Translations under genes and position numbers: made by a program
The notes under the pieces: generated by a model
What the model was told of the DNA's origin: nothing
The model's database searches: none
What the model saw: only the letters and a program-made list of their open reading frames with translations
From: Phlebotomus papatasi
Taxonomy: Eukaryota; Arthropoda; Insecta; Diptera; Psychodidae
DNA: 64,000 nucleotides
Direction of reading: 5' to 3'
Assembly: GCF_024763615.1 (NCBI RefSeq)
Contig: NC_077224.1
Coordinates: 47,626,712-47,690,711, forward strand
Shown: positions 35,501 through 47,500 of the stretch, piece after piece
Numbering within the stretch: position 1 is the stretch's first letter
How the letters are laid out: each line of letters starts with the position of its first letter

Positions 35501-38500
35501 TTTGTCTACACAGAAAAAAATATTTTGTAAAAATGTTGGTAAATGTTTATGAATTCCTCTTGGGGAGTTACGAAATGCTCGTGAATCGTATAACCCACAA
35601 ACAAGTTCGTAAAAGTTTGTATATTTTTTTCAAAAACATTGTTCGTAACATGATCACTTGACGTGCATTTTTTGTAATTTTACAAACATTTCTTCGTAAA
35701 TGTTCGTAAACACACAAAAAAATGTTTGTAAAAATTTGTCATTTGTTCGTAAATATTTGTTTTACTGTCGAACATTTTACGAACATTTACGAACAAATGA
35801 CAAAATTTTACGAACATTTTATGTGTATTTGCGAACATTTACGAACAATGTTTTGTGAAAATACAAAAAATACTAGTCAAGTGATCATGTTACGAACAAT
35901 GTTTGTGAAAAAAGTACAAACTTTGACGAACTTGTTTGTGGGTTATACGATTCACGAGCATTTCGTAACTCCCCAAAAGGAATTCACAAACATTTACGAA
36001 CATTTTTCAAAATATTTTTTTCTGTGTATTAAATTGACAAAAAAAATTGTAATGTTCGATTGATCACAATAAGAATCAGTGTTTGATGGGGAACCTTCAC
36101 GTTTCAATATCATTTAATATCTCATCTTCCTTGCTCCATTGACATTGTTCAGCATAATTACTCACTAATTGCCCGGCGTTTTGTATCTGCAGCTGGTGAG
36201 ATGCAAGCTGAGCTCAATGATATTAGTTCGGACATTGAGTTGAAGACGAAACTTATTGAGCAGCTGGAGTTGTCTCAATTGCGAATGCGTCGAATGCAAG
36301 AGCACTATGAGGAGAAGCTCAATGTGCTGTCGGCAAAGATTGCTGATACTCAACGTGAGAGGGATAAAGTGTTGGCTAATATGGGATCTGGCCATCCCAG
36401 TGGTCAGCAGAGTGATAAAGTGCGAAAGGTAAAAGATGAATATGAGAAGAAATTGAGTGAGATGCAGAGGGAATTGAGGAAGCTGCAGGCAGCTCAGAAG
36501 GAACATCGACGACAGCAGCGTGAGCTTCAGATGCAAGAGGCACAATTGAAGAGTCTCAGGAATGAATTGACTGAACTCAAGTCCAATAAAATCAAGCTGA
36601 TCCGACGGATGAATGAGGAAACGAAGCGTCACAATGAGGAGGACAGCAGGAAGGCACGGGAAATTGCTCAGTTACGAAAGGAGGCGAGAAAGCACCAAAA
36701 CACAATTAAGAGTCTTCAGGCTCAGGGAGCGGCTAAGGATCAAGTACTGAAGCGCAAGACTGAGCAGGTGTCTGCCCTGAGGAGGGTTCAGAGGATTCCA
36801 CTGAGTGTCAAGGCTTCTGGCAGGGTAAATGGACGGAAGCACTTGGAGGACTTTAGTGTGAGGCAGGCAAGATTAAAGTGGGAAAGTCTCCAGAGGACTA
36901 TTTCTCGAGCTGCTCGGAGTCGTCAGGCTGTCGTAGAGCTCGAGAGGGAACTTGAGCGCCTTCTGCACGATCGCGAGACTCTGTCCCATGATTTAACCAA
37001 CATCCGGAGGCGCCAGAAAGTGCTGCCAACGCCGGAATTGGCCTCTGAAGAAGATGATATCACATCAAATCTGAACTACATTCAGGAGAATATTACACAG
37101 GTAAGATTTTATCCTGAATTACCTAAAGAGATTTCATTGTAATTAAATTTTGAATTTTTTTTTTTAAATTTTTGAAATTGGAACATTATCCTCAGTATAT
37201 TTTCTGCCCTTTTAGGATTTTGACCATTCGGGATTTTTTGGCCTTTTCGCAATTTTGACCCTTTCGGAATTTTGCCTTTCGGAATATTGGCTGCCACCGG
37301 ACGAAATCCTGAAAGCCGAAATCTCGAAAGCCAAAATCTCGAAAGCCAAAATCCTGAGAAAATATCCCGAATAGGTCAAAATGGGTTCCTATAAAAATCC
37401 CGAATGCTAAAATTCCAAGAAGTAAAAATTCCGAATTGATCGAAATATAGGTTCCGGTCAAAAAATCATTGCATCCGTGCTTGTTTGAGGCAAAGGGAAA
37501 TTTTTCCGTTTTGGCCCTTTCAGGATTTTGACCATTCGGGATTTTGGCCTTTTCGGAATTTTGATCGTTTCGGGATTTGGTTTCAGAGATTTTGACTTAT
37601 TCGTGATTTTTGCCCTTTTGGAATTTTGACTTTTTGGGATTTTGCTTTTCAAGATATTGACTGCTACTGGTCGAAATTCCGAAAGCCAAATTCCCGAATA
37701 GCCAAAATCCCGAAAAAGCCAAAATTCTGAAAGACCAAAATCCCGGAAGGGGAAAAATTCCGAATTCTTAAAAAAGCTGGCTGGAAACAAAAGGATTTTT
37801 TTCGTGTTTTGGAAAATTATTCCATACATTATCCACCGTAGAATTTCGTCCTTTTCAGTATTTTGGTTATTCGGTATTTTGGTTCTTTCTGTATTCTGGC
37901 AAAACCATCTTTTTTTCGGTTTTACAGAAAATTGGACCAAGCTTTTTCAATGATATTCGGATATGTTTTAGAGGTAGTCCAGGCCATTTGGCCCAAACAT
38001 ACCTATGACTGGCAAATTCACCATTTTGAATTGTTGAAGGTCGAATGTCAATCACTTTGGTGAACTCATTTTTAACCGATTTAGTTAAATTTGGATTTAT
38101 TGGAAAGGCATTGAAATTGAAAATTCGAACCCGGCTGCATCCGGTCTTCATCAGTAATGAATTGGTCAATTAAATCGTAAATGATTTATTTTTCTCACTT
38201 TATCCCTTTTTATTTGTGCGTAACGTAAGAATGTTACTAAATCACAAGATTATTTTAAAATTCACACTTCTTACCCAGATTTCTAGTTCGAGATTGATTT
38301 ATGATTATGAATCAGTTTAATTGGTAATAAACCGTTATACGCCCAAAAAGCATGCGAAAAGGTAATTCACGTTTTACCATATTTTTTTGAAAGAGTAAAA
38401 ATATACTGTACTGATATGTACTTGTTTAATCTGTCTCCTGGTCTCCTATTCTGCCTTAAAGACTTTTCTATCGAAAAGAAATGACAAAGCTTCCCAGATT

Positions 38501-41500
38501 TGCATAGTATTCGAACTCACGAGAAAGAGCTATTCGTGTATTATCTTTTAGCATGCCTTTTGAGTACATACTGCTTTACAACCGATTAAAATGATTGATA
38601 AATTAAAAAAAATATCATTCCGAAATACGATATTGCTTAAGAAAAGTAGGTTTTAGAATATTTTAGCATTAGTAACAAGCTTTCGAACAAATAAAAAAGT
38701 AAATTCGAGAAAGGTAAATCATTTACGGGTATATAACCGATTCACTATCGATTAAGTCCGATGTGGTCGATTTGGAAATTTCAAGATCTTTCAAAAAAAA
38801 TCCAAATTTAAGCAAATCGGTTGAAAATAGGCCCTCCAAAGTGATTACACTTTGATCTTTGAAAATTCGATATCGAAATTATTTTCGAACACAGGTGTCC
38901 AAGGACGAAATATTTGCCTTGACTCTTATCATTCACAAGTAGATCTTGAAAAAATAGAAGATCTATTCGAAAAACCAAAAAGAGACATTCTTACCTCTTG
39001 ATATTTTCGAAAGGTGGCTGAAGTTACATCCTGTTCGAATTTCGAAGTGCTCAAGTGTCAAAATGTGACGGTCTTCACATTTTTTAGTGTGATGCTTCAT
39101 AAATATTCCCCACCTTGTTCGAAAATGTAGTATTAAAATTCTAAATTGAATTTAAATTCTTCGAACATCAACGACTTTTTGTGCAAATAGAATTCTATTT
39201 ACCTTTTATGCAAGACACTATTTACGAATCAAACTCTACTTGTGTTTGCACTCACTGGGTGATCAAGAAGTAAGAATGTCTCTTTTTTGGCTTTTCAAAT
39301 AGATCAAGCTCTATTTGTGGTTGGTAAGACTGAGATCAAACAGAAGTATATTTTGATTCTGCAATAGTGTCTTGGATAAAAGGTATATGTAACTCTATTT
39401 GCACAAAAACTCGTTGAAGTTCGAAGTATTCAAATTCAGTTTCGAATTTTCATATTAAATTTTCGAAAAAAAGGTGTTGAAAATGTATCAAATATCACAC
39501 TAAAAAGCTGGCAAAATAGTTACTCAGTGATTATGGAGTGATTAAATAATTGGACAAGAACAGTAAGCATCGTTGTTCTGTTTATTTCTTCACAACAATT
39601 TGAAGACCGACACATTTTGACACTTGAACACTTCGAAATTCGAACAGGATGTACCTCAGCCACCTTACGGAATTATCAAAAAGCAAGAAAGTCTCTTTTG
39701 GATCTTCAAATAGATTTTCGAATTTTTGAAGATCTACTTCTATACGGAAAGACTACCTCTAAAACATATTTGAAAATGAATGAAATCGGAGGAGCCATTT
39801 TCGAAATAAACAAAGAATAAAAAGATGTTTTTGAGGGACAAGAGGGTGATGAAAGAAATAAGAAAAAATTCCAATACAGTGTTGACTTATGAGGGGGGTC
39901 GTCGAAGATCGGAAGTCGATATCTCTGATCGTTTGTCCTCTGGCCGTGTCACAAGTTAAAAAAAAGTGGATTATATAACTGATTTCTCTCTGAGTTGAAA
40001 AAACTTTTGAAAAATAACTTGAAGAACAGATTTTCCTGCAAGATAGAGAAAAATGGTCTTTAATAAATTTATAGAGAGGTAGATTTCTTATTAGCATGTG
40101 CTAATTAGACATCTCTTTTATTTCTTTTGGGAGCTTGAGAAGAAATTATACACTCGTTTTGTTACATTTTGACTACATTTTGCTCCGGTTACTCATATGA
40201 ATTATTAACCTTATTAAGATGCGAGATTGCGAACATGTGAAATTATATTGAAATTTAATAATAGTAATTTTTATATTTTTGTAATAATTTAAAAATTTAT
40301 AGTGTTTTTGTTCTCTTTTTGAGTTCATAAGAAAGACAATAAATTTGTTTAAAACTGTGATGGTATATGCATAAAATTAAATCTTAGGTGCAACATGCAA
40401 TAATGGAGCTGGAGGAGGGCAAGGAGTCAGCTACTGAGGCTCTGTCCATGCAGAATATCCTCGAGAGTGTTCGTTCGGTGGAGGAAGCAAAGTTCTTCAT
40501 GGAGCGTCTCTGTGGGGCTGCTATTGCTCAAACGTGTGATGTGGCCATCACAGAGATGCGCCTCAAGGAGCGGGAGGCATTGTTGAATGAAGTGCAGCAG
40601 GATAGTAGTATCCAGCAGCAACTCCTTCAGCATGTCCTGGCTCAAACTCCCGTCAATTTTGGCGAAAGTTGTACTGGCAGTAGTTCAAATGCCGGACGAC
40701 ATTCGCCAACAAATTCCATTAGCAGCACTAGTACCTTCGACATTCCGCCCAATGCGTCCATTCTTGCTGAATATAGTCGAGATGTCAATAATGGATTCAG
40801 CCCTTCAAGCAGCAGGAGTCCATCTCCAGGCCTAGACACGTGAGTATCTTTTTTTTTTTCAAATAATCTCTTTCTCCGGAACAATCTCCATAAACATTTC
40901 AATCATTCTTAGGGTCAGACCTTCATTAACTTCGATTCAACACAGAAGATATCTAAAAAAAGAAAATAATCTATATGAAGAAATTTATAGTAGTTCATCT
41001 TGAAGAAAGTTTTTGGCAAAGTAACTTTTTATGGAAAGGAAAAATTAAAATACTTAGCATTTATTTGACTGGTTATCTTCCGTCCTTTGAATATTATACA
41101 TCACCTTATAAACTACCTTGTTATCTTGCTGAATATAAAAATTAATTAGTCTTTTTCCTTTTTATCTCAGGGACAGTACGAGGAGTTCAACGAAAATGAC
41201 AAAAGTCAGACGATTAAAGGCACTACCTCAGGAATTATTATTTGGAAGTTCGAATGAAAAGGTTTGTGCAATAATAATTATTTTCCGTCTGCGATATGGA
41301 CAATAATCTTTTCCAGGGGGATTGGATAAATTTTAGGAAAATGCATTGAAATTTCTTGAGTTTTGATAAAACTTCTAGAACTCAATTCTTACACCACTTA
41401 TGTTGTATATTGAGACTCGGTAGTAATTTTCTCGGCTAAGGATATGATGAGTAATAAAAGTTTCTTTTGATAATTAGGGTAAATATCCTAATTCAAAACC

Positions 41501-44500
41501 ATTTCCAGACGCCTTAACTTTGACAGAAGATTCAACACATTAAGTTCATATTTTTTTTCTGGAGAGAATTACATAAATTTGCTCCTTGACTCTTGTAGAA
41601 TGTTACTGTTTAGTGAAAATTCTTTAAATATAATTTGAAAATTTTTTAAATACAAGAAAAATACACGAGTGTAAAATGCTTCTATTGGAAACGTATTAAT
41701 CCAAATGGAGACAAGGAAAGTTTCTAATTGGAGACAAACAGTGTAACTAAAACCGCGACGAAAGGCTTCCAAAACCTTGTTCTGTTGCTCTTGAGCGCAG
41801 GATTTGTTCTTATTCCTGGTCTTTTCTCCTTTCCTATCTATAACAATAAGAAAATCTCTCTAAAAGAATCGTATTTCCAGGGTTTCCTATTGAAGCATTT
41901 GCAGACACTTCAGAAAAACCCTTTTTGTTCACGAAATAGGTAATTATTTTATTTGAAAACTTCACGTACCGTTAACAATAAAGATTAGCACTTAATTTAA
42001 TTAAAATTAACCAGAAATATGACATAAATGTTAAATAAAACGAATAAACAACAGTCACCTTATTGTGTTTTTCATTGGAAAACATGGTCGTTCGATGAAA
42101 AATTCGATGGTGAAAAGGTACACTTAATTTTTCTGAGAAATTAACAAATTAAAATTTGTGAATATGAATGGATTTTCGCTTTATTTGGAGCAAAATTAAC
42201 TAAATAATGAAACTGTGGTATAGAAAACATATAAATATAATAATTTAGTATTGTATTTATCATGAAAACAATGACGTTTCCATTTGGAGTAGCGAAAAAT
42301 TTCCATTTGGAGCAGGTTTTAATTTACCCTTAATTTACCCTAGGTCCTTCTCTATTTTGGCATAGTTTAGGCTCAATCGGAGGGCATGTAATTTTGGTAG
42401 GATTATAGTAGGTGAGATTGTTAAGAATCTCACCTAATAAAAGGGCCAAATCGATCCATTTCAGAAAAAATGGATCATATTTGATCCTTTCAAAGGTTCA
42501 CTTGTATCTATTGAAATTTTGTATGCGCATATATCACGTTAGATTAAGTTTTAACGTAGACTTATTGGTCATATCATATTTCTCTCATTTAAGCGAACAT
42601 CAAAGATACTCTTTCCATTATTTTTATACGTTTATTCCGGAATTAAATAAGTGTGAAAACAGTGACGTTTTCAGAAGATCCCCTATGGTCCTTTCATTTT
42701 AACAATATATCGCTCCTTGGAAATTATAAGGGGCCAACTAATTTTCGGCCATTTTTCAGGAGACAGCATGAAAGATTCAACTTTGTGTAAATAAGTATCT
42801 CAATTTAACGACCGAACAAAAACAATGTATTTCTTTTCTATTTGTATCTGTGTTATCACACTTGCACATTAAAATTTTAATATGATTCACATTAATTGTC
42901 GCTCGTGAGGGTCCAAATGTGTAATTTGTGTGTTTGAATCATTTTACATTCAAAATTTTATCTATTTGTTGATAAAAAGGTAGACTTGGCCCGCAAAATT
43001 TGATATAAATTGATTTATTGCATTAATGCGAAAAATTATAATTATAATTAATGCGATTTTCTCTTCAATTTTTTAATGTGAAAAATATTTATGCTTTAGG
43101 TAAATTTAAACTTATTTTTGCAGGCCAAGTCCACTTCTTTATCAATAAATAGAAAAATTCCAAATAGTAAGTGACTCAAAAACACGAATAACACATTTGG
43201 ATGCTCACAAGCGACAATGTGAATCACATTAAAATTTTAATGTGCAAGTGTGATAACGCCGTATGAGCACTAATATAAACATCGAAATTTTTATATTTTT
43301 ACCAATATGTTTTTTAATGAGTTAGCTCCTTGTCGTTCTAAATGATGTGTAAATTTTGCTGAAATTAGAATGACAAGGGATCAACTTGCTTGAGTTAGTC
43401 CCCTGTTTTACAAAAAATTTAACGATGAATATATTTTGTGCCCCTTTACTTCAAACAAAATTATGAAAGTAATCAAAAAGATTAAAATTTTGAAAAACTT
43501 TTCTAATAACGAAATTTAATGACTTATATCATCTGAAAATTTATTCAATTGTCTTTCTAAGTGCATTAGAATCTCAAAATCCAAAAAAAAAGTGAGTTGA
43601 CCCCTTGTAATTTCCAAGGAGCGATATAGTCGTGGTCTTGAATTCTTTGGACCCATTTATAATCTTCCATACCGTAGAGTGGCACTTTTCGGTCATTTTC
43701 GCGATCTCAGCATAACTCGAATTTGAATTCTTGATGTGAGTGTCAACTTTTAATCTTCGAACGCTCTCGATCTTTTTTTCAATAACTCAGTAAAAATTAG
43801 TTTTTTTTTAACAAAAATTTCACAAAAAAAGTTGTTTAAATTCTCTTGAAACGATGCTGAAGAAAAATACAAAATCCAAAGCCTACTGCAACTGACTTTA
43901 TGTCAATTGTTGGGAAATTGTTACGTGCACACGCTTCAGTATTCAATATAAACCCAGCAAAACTTCGTTCTGCAATTTTTCTTCTTCTTTCTTTTTTAAC
44001 GACCATCAATCGGTAGCCGCACTATCCATCGTACCGGCGCGGCGATAAACCAAAGTTATCAAAATTTGTTTCGAGTAAGCGAAGTTTCACACCCGTTACC
44101 TAATGGTTGCTTCAGAAACGGTTATTTCAAATCAATACAATTTATTGGAAGAATTGAGGAAAATATACTTCTCGAAGTGAAAAGAATAATTTTTTCATAA
44201 ATAATAAATAATTTTATTGCCCTCAGCTGAAAATCACATCATTAATTTTTTTTTGTTCTCAAGAAAATTCTGGTGCAATTTATCATTTGCAGAATTTTTG
44301 GTCGGGAGTATGTTTAATACTCCTATTTAATCATTCTTTATAGACAGCGTACCCTCGCAGTATTTATATATATATAAAATTCATTCATTCATTTTCAACC
44401 GCTTATCCCTATTGGGGTCGCGGGCTAATATATAATAACGATTTTCATTATGTATTTTAGAGGTGTGCAAAAAACCGTTGAAACCGAATTAACGTCAAAA

Positions 44501-47500
44501 TAAGTTTGCTCAAGTAGCGTTTTGACCATTGACGTACATGTTTCATTTGACGTTTATTCGGTTTCAACGGATCTTGCACTCCTCTGATGTATTTTATATA
44601 TATATAAAATACATAATGAAAATCGTTATTATAAATTCTACCATGTTGATAATAATTTTAGAAAGAATATTCTAAGTTCATTTTGACAGAACGACATCTT
44701 GAGAAAAGTGCCGAAAATTCATGAAATTTTCTATAGAAATTCTGTAGAAAATTCTGCAGAATTTTCGGTACTTAAGGCAAGTGTGCCAAATTTCGGCATA
44801 GTTGCATGCAAGCGACAAAGTCTCAGGTTTGAAAGGTAATATTTTTAATAAAAATTGAATATTTTTGTTACTCTTTTATAAGGAGTCTTTCTTGGAACCT
44901 TGCAGACAGCTTGTCGTCTTCATTTTCTCTAAAACCATTCTTAATACATTTTAAAATGAATAAAAATGTAGACATAGCATTTGGTGCGTAATTTCGGCCA
45001 CCTTCATTCTCATAGTTCCTTGCCTTTCAAGAATTATTTCAATGTCTTTTTCAGATCATCTTGCACGTCGAAGCGACATTTTTTGTTATTCTTTTGCATT
45101 GTATAATCTCTAGAGTACGTAAAATCTAAAAGTTCATGGAAATTAGAGGAACAAAAAAATATGGCCGAAATTACAAGCTGGCCGGAATTTGGCACACTTA
45201 CCCTACATTTTCAAATCTGACGAATTTCTGCAGAATTCTGCAGAAATGCCGGGTGGGAAATTGTTTAGAAATGATAAACAAATGCGTACGGAGTCCAACT
45301 TATAACCTAAAGAAGTAAATGGCATCAGTGCATTTACAATCTTATTTAATTGTTGAAATTTCGATGTCACGAAACCCCCTGGATTCTACAAACATCATGA
45401 TGCTCCAATTATAACATTTTGAACTTTGTCTCACACCCATGTCTTCTTATATCACAGGACGATAGCATGACGAGATCTTATCATCTACAGCAGGAAAGTG
45501 GGCGAAGTTTCATACCAATTTCCCGTGTGCCAAGTGCTCCAGGATCACTAAAGTAAGCGAACAAGATTTAACCAAACTCTCTCTTGTATGTGTAACTTTG
45601 AGGGGAGTTTTTGTTTAGAGGGGTTGGGGATTGATGAGGGAAATATTGGGGTGAGGGGGGGGGGGGGGCGGGGGTGTAGAGATTTTAGGCAGTGTGAGTT
45701 CGGAATAATAATCAATTGAATTAATTTGTACGACACCAGAGGCCTACAGCCAAATCCAGCACCACAATCACTGAGGCCCCCCATTTCTCCGCTCTTCCCA
45801 CGGAAATCCTTTGACACTGGTGCAACACCCCTCTCACCAAGGCTCACGAGGCGCCCATTTCCCAATAAGGCGTCACCCGGATTGTAAGTAGTTTTCAATC
45901 TAAATACACACAAATTACACAACATAACTTTAATTACATCGTAAATTTCGCATTTTATCAGAGAATGAGAACTGAGAGTGAGATGGAGAGCATTTGCAAT
46001 CCAATTTTATAGGCGTGTGAATTCAAAGTATTTATTTCATTATCATAATATTTTATCTGGGAATTGTTCTGGAATATCATTCAACATATTTTCGCGTAAT
46101 ATCCAAATGCATTCATCATACCAACAAACAAAAAAAAAAATAACAAGAACACTATTCAGACTAGGAAAACAATATTCAATAATTCATTTTTTTTTGCTAC
46201 ACTCTACTTTCAGTGGTTTAATATGAATTATTATAATAGCAATATTAAACAACAACAAAAAATCACAAAAGAGCATTTGCGAAAAATACACAAATTTATA
46301 CTAATTTTTTATAATTATTTATACAAATATGTAATTTTTAATCTTCTCACATCAGTTGAATAATTTAAAAAATATATCATAACGCATCCTCTCTCACCCT
46401 TTTGCTTTTTTTTCTGCGTGTTTAAAAAAAAAACGATCACTGAATATTTTTTTAATGCAGTTTTATTTCTCTTTCTATCTCTTCTTTTTTTTTGTATTTC
46501 ACGGAAATTTTGTTTTTCATCATGTCAAAATGGGGGCACAAATGCATACAACATCAATGATCTGTTTTTTTTTCTGATGATGATAAAAAAAAGATCTTTT
46601 AGGAATGATGAAAATGAAAAAGTGTTAATTTATTTAGTTTGGATTGGTGTTTTAATTTGGCTTTCACACATTCACTGTCAATAGAAACAAACCACGAAGG
46701 ATTATTTGCATTTTTTTTTCTGTAAAGCGTGATTTGGGTGAGAGAGTTATTGATGGATTGGATTTGAAAAAAAAATATCCCAAGTGTGTTCTGTACAGAA
46801 TTGAAAAAAAATGAATTGCTATAAAATGAGAGGGAAGAGGAAAAGATATAAAAATCATTAAATAAGAATTGTTTATGAATTCCTCATCTTGATATTATTT
46901 TGTTGCTTTTGTTGAAATTTGTTTTGAGGGAATAAATTTATAAAAGTTAAAACTATGTTTTTTCTGGAATGAGTTGCTATAAAATTTGCAAGCTAAAAAT
47001 TTTTAATGGACGATTAAATAAAAAAATAATATGTCGATAATTCAATCCAAATTCTGGGATTTATGCTTAATGCACTTGTAATTAATATTTCATCCCGTAA
47101 ATATTTTGGTCTTATCGCGTTCTCTGATTGGCTATAGCTTTTAAAGCTTTCTAAGCTTCCAGTCAATCAGAAAACACGAAATAACCAAAATATTAAATAA
47201 TATGCAGCTAGTGCTTAACGACAGAAAATTAAAATATACTTATATTTTGTCTGTAAGAAATACAAAATACCTCAAGCAGTACGGCCGTTATTCCACCATT
47301 GAATTTTTATTACGAGGTTACGTAGGTCGCACAAACCAAAAAAGCAGTAAATTTCCTTGATACAGTGCCCGCTTTGTTATACGGATGATTGGGAGAGAAA
47401 ATGACAGATGTCCGCTTTGTAATCCGGATGGGTTTTTTTCAACGTCTCGAAATTATGAATACAAGATTTTTTGGAGAATTAGAATAAAACTTTTAAAGAG

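Noticed and set aside
35392..36063. Open frames in and around the F palindrome at 35.5 kb (also 54371-55027)
   Set aside because: Same repeated words read on both strands; they arise from the palindromic ACGAACATTT repeat, not from selection for protein.
36165..36632. 155-codon minus-strand frame opposite exon 6
   Set aside because: Leu/Phe/His-rich shadow of the coiled-coil exon, which has matching splice sites and family motifs on the plus strand.
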